Both the position numbers and the translations under genes were made by a program. From the NCBI GenBank assembly GCA_946891915.1, contig CAMPNN010000001.1, positions 1-64,000 of the forward strand: a stretch of DNA of 64,000 bases, written 5' to 3'. Below are positions 35,156 to 43,600 of this stretch, one piece after another (within the stretch, counting starts at the first letter, position 1; each line of letters opens with the position of its first letter). The DNA is from an uncultured Bifidobacteriaceae bacterium (GTDB lineage: Bacteria > Actinomycetota > Actinomycetes > Actinomycetales > Bifidobacteriaceae). Under the pieces are notes generated by a model. That model was not told the DNA's origin and ran no database searches. It saw nothing but the letters and a program-made list of their open reading frames with translations.

Positions 35156-37036
35156 TTGATTACACCGCATAACCAGCCAGGATTTACGGATCAGTCGTTG
35201 ATACGCAATTTCTGCATTATTGCGCATATCGATCACGGCAAGTCTACCGTAGCTGACCGCATTTTGCAGCTTTCCGGAATCGTTCCGGAGCGCGAAATGC
35301 GCGACCGCTTCCTTGATCGCATGGATATTGAGCAGGAGCGCGGAATTACTATTAAATCGCAGGCTGTGCGAGTACCGTGGACTTTTGAAGGCAAAGAGTA
35401 TTCTCTTGGCATGATTGATACTCCTGGTCACGTTGATTTTACTTACGAAGTTTCTCGTGCGCTGGCAGCGTGCGAGGGTGCGGTTTTACTTGTTGACGCA
35501 ACTCAGGGCATTGAAGCGCAAACGCTTTCCAATCTTTATATGGCAATCGACCATAATTTGACTATTATTCCTGTACTTAACAAAATCGACTTACCAAGCG
35601 CCGAGCCAGATAAGCATGCTGAAGAAATCGCTGGCTTAATAGGCTGCAAGCCAGAGGACGTGTTGCGCGTTTCTGGTAAAACCGGCGAAGGTGTTAAAGA
35701 CTTACTTGATCAAATCGTGCTGGAAGTGCCAGCTCCAACAGGTAATCCTGATGCTCCTGCTCGCGCGCTTATTTTTGACTCAGTCTACGATTCGTATCGC
35801 GGAATCGTCACCTATATTCGTATGGTTGATGGCGAACTTAAGTCGCGCGAAAAGTTGCATATGATGGGAATCGGTATGACGCACGATCCTATTGAAATCG
35901 GCGTAATCAGCCCAGATATGATCCCAACTAAGGCGCTTGGAGCGGGCGAAGTTGGCTACGTAATTACTGGTGCTAAAGACGTTAGCCAGTCTAAAGTCGG
36001 CGACACTATTACCAGCGCAGCAAATCCTGCGTCCGAACCTTTGGACGGCTACCGCGACCCTAAGCCTATGGTTTATGCTGGCCTGTTCCCAATCGACAAC
36101 GCGCAATTCCCGGAACTTCGAGACGCTCTTGACAAGCTAAAACTTAACGACGCTGCTCTTCTTTACGAACCAGAAACGTCTGTTGCGCTGGGATTCGGCT
36201 TCCGTTGTGGATTCTTGGGACTTTTGCACATGGAGATTGTTTCCGAGCGTTTAAGCCGCGAGTTTGGTTTGGATCTTATTTCTACTGCTCCTAACGTAAC
36301 TTACGACGTTACTAGCGAAGATGGCAGCGAGCATCACGTAACGAATCCTAGCGAGTTTCCGGAAGGCAAAATTAAGCGCATTATTGAGCCAATGGTTGCG
36401 GCCGATATTATTACGCCGAAAGAGTTTATTGGTGCTGTAATGGATTTGTGCCAGGAGCATCGCGGAGAAATGGGCACAATGGAATACATTAGTGCCGACC
36501 GTGTGGAAATGCACTACAGGATTCCTCTTGCAGAAATCGTCTTTGACTTCTTCGATCAGCTTAAAAGTCGCACAAAAGGCTACGCTTCTCTTGACTACCA
36601 CGAGGATGGCGAGCAGTCTGCTGACCTTGTGAAAGTTGATATTCTTATTCAGGGAGATAAGGTTGACGCTTTTAGTGCGATTGTGCACCGAGATAAGGCT
36701 TATTCTTACGGCGTTATGATGACGAAGAAGCTTCGCGGACTTATTCCTCGCCAGCAGTTTGAGATTCCAATTCAGGCTGCAATCGGCTCGCGTATTATTG
36801 CGCGCGAAACTATTAGTGCTCTTCGAAAAGACGTTCTCGCAAAATGCTACGGCGGCGATATTACGCGTAAACGTAAGCTTCTTGAAAAGCAGAAGGCTGG
36901 TAAGAAGCGCATGAAGATGCTCGGACATGTTGAAGTTCCGCAGGAAGCATTCGTTGCGGCTTTGGCTACAGACGAAAGCGCAAACGACAGAGACACTAAA
37001 GATAAGATTCGCGCTGCGCAAAAGTCTGAAGGATGA
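35156..37036 (+). CDS. lepA: Elongation factor 4 (LepA), ribosome back-translocase GTPase
   Basis: This 626-aa translational GTPase acts on stalled or mistranslocated ribosomes. Visible motifs are G1 AHIDHGKST (about 23-31), G3 DTPGH and G4 NKID. The LepA-specific C-terminal region includes [29 protein letters not shown] at 35156 is chosen as the start because AAGGAG (35141-35146) lies nine bases before it; an in-frame ATG at 35147 directly abuts that site. It overlaps hemW by four bases (ATGA), so the two are translationally coupled. Confidence 0.95.
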   Translation: MITPHNQPGFTDQSLIRNFCIIAHIDHGKSTVADRILQLSGIVPEREMRDRFLDRMDIEQERGITIKSQAVRVPWTFEGKEYSLGMIDTPGHVDFTYEVSRALAACEGAVLLVDATQGIEAQTLSNLYMAIDHNLTIIPVLNKIDLPSAEPDKHAEEIAGLIGCKPEDVLRVSGKTGEGVKDLLDQIVLEVPAPTGNPDAPARALIFDSVYDSYRGIVTYIRMVDGELKSREKLHMMGIGMTHDPIEIGVISPDMIPTKALGAGEVGYVITGAKDVSQSKVGDTITSAANPASEPLDGYRDPKPMVYAGLFPIDNAQFPELRDALDKLKLNDAALLYEPETSVALGFGFRCGFLGLLHMEIVSERLSREFGLDLISTAPNVTYDVTSEDGSEHHVTNPSEFPEGKIKRIIEPMVAADIITPKEFIGAVMDLCQEHRGEMGTMEYISADRVEMHYRIPLAEIVFDFFDQLKSRTKGYASLDYHEDGEQSADLVKVDILIQGDKVDAFSAIVHRDKAYSYGVMMTKKLRGLIPRQQFEIPIQAAIGSRIIARETISALRKDVLAKCYGGDITRKRKLLEKQKAGKKRMKMLGHVEVPQEAFVAALATDESANDRDTKDKIRAAQKSEG

Positions 37037-38352
37037 GTTTAGAGTTGGATGCTGAATTAAATAAATCAGCTATGCAAACTAAAAGTATGCCTTTTGAAGT
37101 GTACGTGCACGTGCCGTTTTGCTTGAGACGCTGCGGATATTGCGATTTTAATACGTATACTGCGCGCGATTTGGGTGAGGGAGCAAGTCGCGAAGGTTAT
37201 GCTGACGTTGCGATTCGAGAAATGCAGATTGCTAAAAAATGGCAGGAATTTCACGGAATTTTCGAGCCTGAAGCGCAATCTGTTTTCTTTGGTGGCGGCA
37301 CCCCAACTGTTCTTAAAGCGCAAGATTTAGTGCGAATTTTGCAAGAAGTGCGTAACTTGTGGGGACTGTGTAAAAACGCGGAAGTCACTACTGAAGCAAA
37401 TCCGGATACTGCAGACGAAAAGTATATTGCAGAGCTTGCAGAAGGCGGATTTACAAGAATATCTTTCGGAATGCAATCGGCTGTGCCGCACGTGCTAAAA
37501 ACTTTGGATCGCACGCATACTCCTGAAAATGTTGCGCGAGGAGTAAACGCAGCAAACGCATTTGGATTGCGTTCAAGCGTTGATTTGATTTATGGTGCGC
37601 CTGGGGAAAGCTTGGATGATTGGCGAAAGTCAGTAGAAATGGCTTTAAGTCTAGGAGTAAACCATATTTCCGCATACGCGCTAACTGTTGAGCCGCGCAC
37701 AAAAATGGGCCGTCAGATTGCTGCTGGCACTATTCAAGCGCCAAACGACGATGATGAAGCCGCAAAATACGAGTTAGCAGACGACATTTTTACAGCCACA
37801 GGCTTAAAGTGGTACGAAATTTCAAACTGGGCGCGCCCCGGTTTTGAGTCCCGTCATAATCTTGGCTACTGGCGGAATATTGATTGGGCTGGAATTGGTC
37901 CTGGAGCGCACTCTCACTACAATTTCGCAACTCGTCTTAGTAAACAAAGCATGGACGATAATGCTTCTTTAGCTGATTCAAACGAGTTTTACAACTTGCG
38001 CGCATGGGATATTTTGCACCCAAAACGTTGGGCGCATGCAATAAATCTTGGTAACGTTCCTTGGCAAAACTACGAGTGCATAAATAGCGAAGATGCGCTA
38101 ATTGAAGAAGTAATGCTTGGGTTGCGCATTAAAGAAGGCCTTGATATTGCGCAATTATGTTGCAAAATGCGCGAAAATTGTAGAGAATTTGACGATACTT
38201 ATTTGCAAAAAGTTGTAAAAGAAGTTATTGAGGAATCGCTTGCAATATTGAGCGAAGATCGTCTAGTAGTAACGCGCAAAGGAAGATTGCTTAACGATTT
38301 ATTAATCGAAAGAATCGTTGACGCTTGCCAAAATGGGCTAGATGTGCGCTAA
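37033..38352 (+). CDS. hemW: HemW-type radical SAM protein (coproporphyrinogen III oxidase-like, heme chaperone family)
   Basis: The 439-aa protein has the radical SAM motif CLRRCGYC (Cys30, Cys34, Cys37), the [10 protein letters not shown] motif and the HemN_C-type C-terminal domain. HemW proteins bind heme and are thought to insert it into respiratory proteins; they are not coproporphyrinogen oxidases. It follows lepA, the classic gene order. Its role in an organism expected to have little or no respiratory chain is unclear. Confidence 0.9.
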   Translation: MSLELDAELNKSAMQTKSMPFEVYVHVPFCLRRCGYCDFNTYTARDLGEGASREGYADVAIREMQIAKKWQEFHGIFEPEAQSVFFGGGTPTVLKAQDLVRILQEVRNLWGLCKNAEVTTEANPDTADEKYIAELAEGGFTRISFGMQSAVPHVLKTLDRTHTPENVARGVNAANAFGLRSSVDLIYGAPGESLDDWRKSVEMALSLGVNHISAYALTVEPRTKMGRQIAAGTIQAPNDDDEAAKYELADDIFTATGLKWYEISNWARPGFESRHNLGYWRNIDWAGIGPGAHSHYNFATRLSKQSMDDNASLADSNEFYNLRAWDILHPKRWAHAINLGNVPWQNYECINSEDALIEEVMLGLRIKEGLDIAQLCCKMRENCREFDDTYLQKVVKEVIEESLAILSEDRLVVTRKGRLLNDLLIERIVDACQNGLDVR

Positions 38353-38396
38353 AATAAAGCGTATTGTGTGAAAATTCAGTGCAGAAAGGAACAATC

Positions 38397-38852
38397 ATGG
38401 CAAACCGCAGGGAGCGTCGTGCAAAAGCCAAGCAGAATCGTAGGGGAATACCATCTCAGTACGATCAAACGAATGGTCGCGGTCGCGGTGGCATGATTGA
38501 TGAACGTAATTTGCAAGATCGTGCTAGAACTATAAGACAGAGGGGTGCTGCTCCTTGGAAGCCAACGTCTAATGTGACTGCTGAAGAGGAGAAGATTGCT
38601 AGAAACGTTCAGCGCGCTGAATCCGGAGATGAGACTTGGAATACTGTTCGCAAGGTTGTTGGCGTGTGCTCTTGGGCTGTGCTTTTGCTTTCTGCGTTTG
38701 CGTTCTTGGTGATTATGTGGTTCCCAAGCCAGCCGATTGCGCTTGTTATAACTATTGCAGTGCTGTTTGCGCTGGGCGTGTTTGGCTTGTTCTTTAGCTT
38801 TAGCAATGCTAAGCAAAATCCTCATCTTGACGAGCATGGCACCGCGCTTTAG
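38397..38852 (+). CDS. Small membrane protein with basic N-terminus, unknown function
   Basis: The 151-aa protein starts at an ATG with GAAAGGA upstream; an open frame extends 11 codons further but without support. The first 30 residues are very basic (MANRRERRAKAKQNRR). About 60 charged residues follow, then two hydrophobic helices at about 90-112 and 116-137, and a short polar tail. I do not recognise a named family. It is 45 bases after hemW on the same strand and probably in the same transcript. Confidence 0.75.
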   Translation: MANRRERRAKAKQNRRGIPSQYDQTNGRGRGGMIDERNLQDRARTIRQRGAAPWKPTSNVTAEEEKIARNVQRAESGDETWNTVRKVVGVCSWAVLLLSAFAFLVIMWFPSQPIALVITIAVLFALGVFGLFFSFSNAKQNPHLDEHGTAL

Positions 38853-38948
38853 GTTGATTTAAGTAGATTTAGGTTGATTTGAGTTAATTTGTGTAGCTTT
38901 ATGTCAATTTAGGCGCGTTTATAAATAAATAAAACGGTTTTAATAATT

Positions 38949-38990
38949 AAGGCGAACACTTGCTAATAACAACGTGCTCGCCTTAGTTGT
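38949..38990. terminator. Terminator between the 38397 gene and the convergent toxin gene
   Basis: An 11-bp stem with one mismatch (AAGGCGAACAC at 38949-38959 with GTGCTCGCCTT at 38974-38984) encloses a 14-base loop. T-rich sequence follows on both strands. It ends just before the stop of yafQ. Confidence 0.7.
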
Positions 38991-39001
38991 TTCTTAATAA
39001 T

Positions 39002-39280
39002 CTATTCGTTGAACACGTCTGAGTGTGTTCCTGTGCGAGAAGCAGTTAAAACAAGCTCATTTTCCTTAATTATGTAAATTAATAGCCAGTCTGGTTTTAC
39101 ATGGCATTCGCGGAAGCCTAAATATTTTCCTTTAAGAGGATGATCTTGGTACGTTTCGTCAAGAATCTCTTCGTTGCGCAACTTCTCAAGTAATATATCA
39201 ACAAGATGCGTGTCGTATCCGCGCTTTCTGATTCGCTTCATGTCTTTTTTGAACTGTGAAGTGTATGTTAAAGTAAGCAT
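39002..39280 (-). CDS. yafQ: YafQ-family toxin (type II toxin-antitoxin, ribosome-dependent mRNA endonuclease)
   Basis: The 92-aa protein is of the RelE/YafQ fold. Residues that correspond to the YafQ active site are present: His47 (DHPL), His60, Asp64 and Trp65 (CHVKPDWLLIY), and His86 with Phe90 (GTHSDVF). It therefore looks intact and active. YafQ cleaves mRNA in the ribosomal A site. It lies two bases after dinJ, and its ribosome site AAGGACG is within the end of that gene, so toxin translation depends on antitoxin translation. Confidence 0.92.
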   Translation of the reverse strand: MLTLTYTSQFKKDMKRIRKRGYDTHLVDILLEKLRNEEILDETYQDHPLKGKYLGFRECHVKPDWLLIYIIKENELVLTASRTGTHSDVFNE

Positions 39281-39282
39281 AA

Positions 39283-39603
39283 TTAGTCGTCCTTAAAAAC
39301 ATCATCCATCATCTCGGATACTGAGTTATAGCGTTTTGCTGGAATTTTTCCAGCTAAAATATCATTTGCTTCCTTAAACGCGGCGATTGTTTCTTTATTG
39401 TATTTTGGCTGTTTTAAGTCGAAGGGGAGTCCTTCTACCATAAGCGATTTATGCAAGAACATGTTGATTGCGTCGCTAAGAGTTATGCCGAAGCTGGCGA
39501 ATAATTCTTCTGCCTGAGCTTTAACATCCTTTGTGACTCGCACGTTGATACTTGCGGTTTTTGCTGTAGTTTTTGCTTGGGTTGCAGTTGCGCTGATTGC
39601 CAT
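39283..39603 (-). CDS. dinJ: RelB/DinJ-family antitoxin
   Basis: This 106-aa antitoxin has an N-terminal ribbon-helix-helix domain (SINVRVTKDVKAQAEELF and GITLSDAINMFLHKS, about residues 18-55). A C-terminal segment should wrap the YafQ toxin. The first 17 residues (Ala/Thr-rich) are an extension. AAGGAG lies seven bases before the ATG. By family analogy the DinJ dimer represses its own promoter; candidate operators sit about 130-170 bases upstream. Confidence 0.92.
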   Translation of the reverse strand: MAISATATQAKTTAKTASINVRVTKDVKAQAEELFASFGITLSDAINMFLHKSLMVEGLPFDLKQPKYNKETIAAFKEANDILAGKIPAKRYNSVSEMMDDVFKDD

Positions 39604-39725
39604 AATATGCTCCTTGATTTTATGTTTACAATGCTTTGCTTTTATTGTTGCGTTAGTTTTTTGCGCGTTAATTTTGTTTATTTCTCTAGTTTTTTGTTTG
39701 ATATTCAGCTATCAACTTTTATTAC

Positions 39726-39779
39726 ATTCTACAATGTATTGTCTCGTTTTACAATGCATAATAAATGTTTTACATTGTA
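39726..39779 (-). promoter_or_regulatory. dinJ-yafQ promoter overlapped by TACAATGTA repeats
   Basis: On the minus strand TTGTAA (39754-39749) and TAGAAT (39731-39726) are separated by exactly 17 bases. Copies of a 9-base motif sit at 39730-39738 (TACAATGTA), 39750-39758 (TACAATGCA) and 39771-39779 (TACATTGTA, inverted), 20-21 bases apart, so on one face of the helix. The first two overlap the -10 and -35. A fourth copy (TACAATGCT) is at 39627-39635. This is a plausible autoregulatory operator. Confidence 0.6.
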
Positions 39780-39870
39780 TTACTATTGTATTATATTTGC
39801 TGTTACGAAACTCGCGCGAGCGCATACTGCGTTATGGTCTCTGCTTGCTTGTTTTCTGACCTTCGCGCAA

Positions 39871-40320
39871 TTACACAATAGGATGCTTAATGTAGTAGTC
39901 GTGCATTGACTGCTTCGAAATGATTTCTTCGCTGCCTTGATTCGCCGGTATGCCGATTCTCGCGCGAATCCATGGATCTTCTCTGTGTGTTCTTGCACTA
40001 AGCTCATTGCCTGTAAGATTTCCAAGCTTCGTGCATACTGCATAAATTATATCTAGTTGTGGCTGATCTAATATGATTGACTGCTCATGCAATGTCAAAA
40101 GTAAATCTTTGTGACTAATAAGGAATCTGCCTCTGTGTCTGTTAAATAATTCCAACGAAACAGGTCCGTTTCTCCAAGCTTCAAAATCCTCAGAAAAAAG
40201 CGACAATCCGGTTGTAGCCAGACTATGTGCTTGCGAATAATATGCAAGTTTTTGCAATTTCATAGTGGTCATTGGTCCATTAATATTCAGTATCACTTTA
40301 GCAACGTTGACAATAGACAT
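39871..40320 (-). CDS. Panacea/SocA-domain (DUF4065) protein, antitoxin-like
   Basis: The 149-aa protein begins with the family's typical MTTMKLQKLAYYSQA segment (about residues 16-30). EDFEAWRNGPVSLELFNRHRG and a C-terminal region with THREDPWIRAR follow. This is the Panacea (DUF4065) domain found in SocA and in panA antitoxins that pair with many unrelated toxins. The ATG at 40320 is chosen because AAAGGA lies eight bases before it; an ATG nine bases upstream overlaps that site. No toxin gene is directly adjacent; the nearest is the DinJ-YafQ pair 267 bases downstream. A lone regulatory or phage-defence role is possible. Confidence 0.8.
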   Translation of the reverse strand: MSIVNVAKVILNINGPMTTMKLQKLAYYSQAHSLATTGLSLFSEDFEAWRNGPVSLELFNRHRGRFLISHKDLLLTLHEQSIILDQPQLDIIYAVCTKLGNLTGNELSARTHREDPWIRARIGIPANQGSEEIISKQSMHDYYIKHPIV

Positions 40321-40461
40321 TTCGCACATCCTTTAGAAAGAATAAATTAATATGGATTTTATGGAAGGCAAAAAATAGCGTCAATGAAATTTAAGAAATG
40401 TGGATAACTTTTAGCGTAGCTAATTTACAGCTCCAACTAGCTAGATTATTTGCAAATAAAA

Positions 40462-40512
40462 CTAAGCTAATTAACTAATTAACTAATTAACTAACTAACT
40501 AGCTAACTAACT
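40462..40512. repeat. AACTAATT/AACTAACT short tandem repeats
   Basis: A run of 4-8-base units (TTAACTAA, CTAACTAA) lies between the LysR gene and the Panacea-domain gene. No gene or terminator is recognised in it. Confidence 0.7.
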
Positions 40513-40529
40513 TGAATTAGCAAATAGAA

Positions 40530-41462
40530 CTAATTTTGCGATTCTATAAGAGTATAGCCGTGCTTAACAATTACAGATTTAAGCTGAGTAAGATACGCGA
40601 GTGATGCTTTTGAAAGCTTCGTACGTTCGTTTGTAATCCAGCCAACAAGCATAGTATCATCGCATTCTAGCGGAATCGTAACGATTTTCTCGTTGTTTAA
40701 GTCGCCGTTGTCAATTCCAGTGCAAACCGTGTAGCCGTTGAGTCCAATAATAAAGTTCAAGATTGTTGCACGGTCAGAAACGTTAATTTTCTTAGGCGCG
40801 CGAGTTGGCCAAACTGCTTCCTCTGCAAAGAAGAAACTTCCCTCCTCACCCTGCTCATACTGAATAAACGGGTATTGCTTCAAGTCGTCAAGGCTTAAAC
40901 TTTTTCGCACTGCAAGCGGATTATTTCGCGAAATATAAATGTGCAGCTTTGCTCGAAAAAGCGGGTGGAATTCCAAATGTTTTTCGCGAAGTAGTTTTCC
41001 AATCACATCTTTGTTGTAATCAGAAAGATACAAAATTCCAAGATCTGCACGCATATCGCTTACTTGCTTAATAATATTTTTTGTGCGAGTTTCGCGAATA
41101 GAAAACTCGTATTCGTCGGAATGAATGTTTCGAATCATCTCAACGAATGCTTCAACTGCAAACATATAATGCTGTGTTGCAACGCTGCACAATTGCGGGC
41201 GAGGCTTTGTGCTTTTATAGCGTTCTTCAAGCAAATCTGCCTGTTCGATTACTTGCCGAGCGTATGTTAAAAACTCTGCACCGTCAGAGGTTAAGGCAAT
41301 TCCTTGAGTTGATCTTGTAAAAATCTCAATATTGAGTTCTCTCTCAAGTTCTTTTACGGATGAGCTCAACGCAGGCTGCGAAATATATAGCGCACGCGCT
41401 GCTTCGTTCATTGAACCGCAGTCGACGATTTTTACAATATACTTCAGTTGCAGCAAAGTCAT
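40530..41462 (-). CDS. LysR-family transcriptional regulator
   Basis: The 310-aa protein has an N-terminal winged helix-turn-helix (LQLKYIVKIVDCGSMNEAAR, then ALYISQPALSSSVKELEREL, residues 4-45). A periplasmic-binding-protein-like effector domain follows at about 92-300. The inducer and targets cannot be read from the sequence. It lies in a minus-strand run with the HAD hydrolase gene upstream (109 bases away), which may or may not be co-transcribed. Confidence 0.9.
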   Translation of the reverse strand: MTLLQLKYIVKIVDCGSMNEAARALYISQPALSSSVKELERELNIEIFTRSTQGIALTSDGAEFLTYARQVIEQADLLEERYKSTKPRPQLCSVATQHYMFAVEAFVEMIRNIHSDEYEFSIRETRTKNIIKQVSDMRADLGILYLSDYNKDVIGKLLREKHLEFHPLFRAKLHIYISRNNPLAVRKSLSLDDLKQYPFIQYEQGEEGSFFFAEEAVWPTRAPKKINVSDRATILNFIIGLNGYTVCTGIDNGDLNNEKIVTIPLECDDTMLVGWITNERTKLSKASLAYLTQLKSVIVKHGYTLIESQN

Positions 41463-41571
41463 GTTGGGCTTCCTTCGTATTAGCGCAATACAGCTAATTT
41501 TCTAATCGAAAATTAAATAAATTAAACCGTAACGAATTTAGCAAAAGGCATCGCCATGCAAATTTGCAAAA

Positions 41572-42222
41572 TTAAAGTTCAACGCCAATTGATGCCAAAT
41601 CTTTACGCGCCTGCTCGGCTGTAGTAAAAACGAAGCCGTGCATGCCAACATTGTGAGCGCCGTCAATGTTCGCCGGCTTGTCGTCAAAGAACACTGTGTG
41701 CTCGGCTTTAATCCCAAATCTACTCATTGCAAGCTCAAAAATTTCCGGCTGCGGCTTGTGTAAATGTTCAACGCCAGAAATAATAGTTCCCTGCAAAAGC
41801 GTTGAAAGTTCAGGGAATTTACGAAGTGCCAAAGGGAAAGTTTCGCTCGACCAATTAGTTAGTCCCCACACGCCGTATCCAGCTTTTCTTAAATCGTGAA
41901 GCAAATCAACCATTCCTGGCATCATACGCGTCAAAACCTGATCATAATGCGCACAATACCAACGAAAAGCCTCAGCCAGTTCGCTTCCAAAACGGCGCTC
42001 ATATTCTGGCATAAGGTCTTTTAGCAGCTCTCCGCCGTCCATTCTGTCTTCAAACTCGTAGAATCCTGCTAAATCATCTTTGCCAAAACTTCCATTAGGG
42101 CAGATTGTGTCAACTAAATGCGGGAATTGTTTTTGCAAGCAATTGCGGCAATTCCACTCGAGTAGAACTCGGCAATAGTCAAACATAACATCGCGTATTT
42201 CAAAATTTTGTGCGTTAGTCAT
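41572..42222 (-). CDS. HAD-superfamily hydrolase, YihX-like phosphatase
   Basis: The 216-aa protein has the HAD motifs. Motif I is VMFDYCRVLLEW with nucleophile Asp15; the usual second Asp is replaced by Cys17, as in YihX-type proteins that have Gly there. Motif II is WGLTNWSS. Motif III/IV is VFFDDKPANIDGA. YihX releases glucose from glucose-1-phosphate, but close relatives differ, so the substrate remains open. Confidence 0.85.
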   Translation of the reverse strand: MTNAQNFEIRDVMFDYCRVLLEWNCRNCLQKQFPHLVDTICPNGSFGKDDLAGFYEFEDRMDGGELLKDLMPEYERRFGSELAEAFRWYCAHYDQVLTRMMPGMVDLLHDLRKAGYGVWGLTNWSSETFPLALRKFPELSTLLQGTIISGVEHLHKPQPEIFELAMSRFGIKAEHTVFFDDKPANIDGAHNVGMHGFVFTTAEQARKDLASIGVEL

Positions 42223-42316
42223 TTATTTTGTCCCTTTTATTTATTCTCGTTACTTATGTTATTTTGCGTTACTTTTACTAGCGCTACTTTATATACTCTC
42301 TCTACTTTTACTTTCG

Positions 42317-43327
42317 CTACTTCATATTTATAAGAATCCCAAGAACGTGCGGAAGTGCGCTAATTATATCGCTTGCTACAATCGGATGCTCCAAAGCTAA
42401 CGGCTTTTTTGCTTTTAACATATCTTGCACAAGTTGAGTGTAACTATTTCCTCCGCTACTCCTAGATGCAAATACTGCGCAAATTCCGTGTATTATTGCG
42501 GCACTTGCTGCAATAAACGCGTAGTTTGTGCCGCTTTCGTCTTGTTTTTCGCGTTGCGCAAGTAGCGCTCCAAGAATTCCTGCCAAAACATCTCCAGACC
42601 CAGCAGTCGCAAGCCAAGTTGGACCGTATTGAGCAATATATATTGGAAGATTCAAATTATTTGGTGACGCAACTGCTGTTGTGGCTCCCTTAACAAGAAC
42701 TGTTGCTCCAGTAAGATTTGCCGCTTTTTGAGCGTATTCAACAGGATTTTGCAATATTTTATGAGCGCTTATTTCTAAGTCGTATCTAGCAAAAAGTGAG
42801 CTTAACTCTCCTGCGTGAGGAGTTAATACTACTTTCGCGCAAACTTTTTTAGGAAGTAAATCTAAAGCACCTGCATCTACGCATATTGGGGGGAGTGCGT
42901 TTTGGGATTGCAATTCAATATTGCTTGAATTGTTTGAATTGCTTGATTGGCTTTTGTTTTCATAGTTTTTAAGTATGTTTGCAATTTGTTCTCTTTGCGC
43001 TTGTGCGCTTTCACTGCTGCAATGTTCGCGGTCCGGTATTCCGGAGCCTACTGTTATTGCGTCCAGTTTTCCGCTTAATTGTTCTGACACAACTATTTCG
43101 GGGGAGGCTTGTAATACTAAGTTTTGTGCTCGCAAAGGCCCTGCGTAGCGAACCATGCCGATATTGCTTTGCGCTCCTGCGCGCGTGCTTAATATTGCGG
43201 CTCCGGGGTATTCGTTTGATCCGGTAATTACGCCCAGCACGCCTCTTGAATACTTATTGCTTGATTGATTTGGTATTTTTAGGCATTTGCCAGCATCTTT
43301 TGTTGCTAAATTTACAAGTGGACTCAT
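42317..43327 (-). CDS. nnrD: ADP/ATP-dependent (S)-NAD(P)H-hydrate dehydratase
   Basis: The enzyme repairs damaged NADH and NADPH by dehydrating their hydrates. The 336-aa protein (from this ATG) has the ribokinase-like fold with VLGVITGSNEYPGAAILS, LTPHAGELSSLF and the nucleotide-binding TAGSGDVLAGILGALLAQ. The epimerase domain that is fused in the usual bacterial Nnr is absent, so only the dehydratase is encoded here. A serine/asparagine-rich insert (SQSSNSNNSSNIE) lies near residue 130. The start is uncertain: in-frame ATGs also occur at 43360 and 43366, none with a ribosome site. Confidence 0.85.
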   Translation of the reverse strand: MSPLVNLATKDAGKCLKIPNQSSNKYSRGVLGVITGSNEYPGAAILSTRAGAQSNIGMVRYAGPLRAQNLVLQASPEIVVSEQLSGKLDAITVGSGIPDREHCSSESAQAQREQIANILKNYENKSQSSNSNNSSNIELQSQNALPPICVDAGALDLLPKKVCAKVVLTPHAGELSSLFARYDLEISAHKILQNPVEYAQKAANLTGATVLVKGATTAVASPNNLNLPIYIAQYGPTWLATAGSGDVLAGILGALLAQREKQDESGTNYAFIAASAAIIHGICAVFASRSSGGNSYTQLVQDMLKAKKPLALEHPIVASDIISALPHVLGILINMK

Positions 43328-43522
43328 ATATATGATTGTAGTCAGCGTATTAGTCAGCATATACACTATTTGTTGTCAGAATGCAAGAAAAAATCGTAAT
43401 TATAACAGACAAAAATTTTGAGACACGCGCTTTTATAAAAAATATAAAGAAATTTTTGGAATATTATTGACCCTTGCGCATATTTTATTTAAGCTGTAAA
43501 CGTTATTGCGAATGATTATTTT

Positions 43523-43545
43523 TTTCATGAGTGAATTTCATGAGT
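43523..43545. promoter_or_regulatory. Direct repeat TTTCATGAGT upstream of the metal importer
   Basis: TTTCATGAGT occurs twice, 13 bases apart (43523-43532 and 43536-43545), 55-78 bases before znuA, next to a GCGAATGATTATTTT element that loosely resembles Zur boxes. A metal-responsive operator is possible but weakly supported. Confidence 0.25.
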
Positions 43546-43600
43546 ACCTCTCACAATCAAAACCCTGCAATAACAGTAAAGATTCCTGAAAGGAACGAGT

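Noticed and set aside
39783-40043. An 86-codon minus-strand frame overlapping the Panacea-domain gene as its missing toxin
   Set aside because: It overlaps the gene in another frame for most of its length, has no ribosome site and resembles no toxin.
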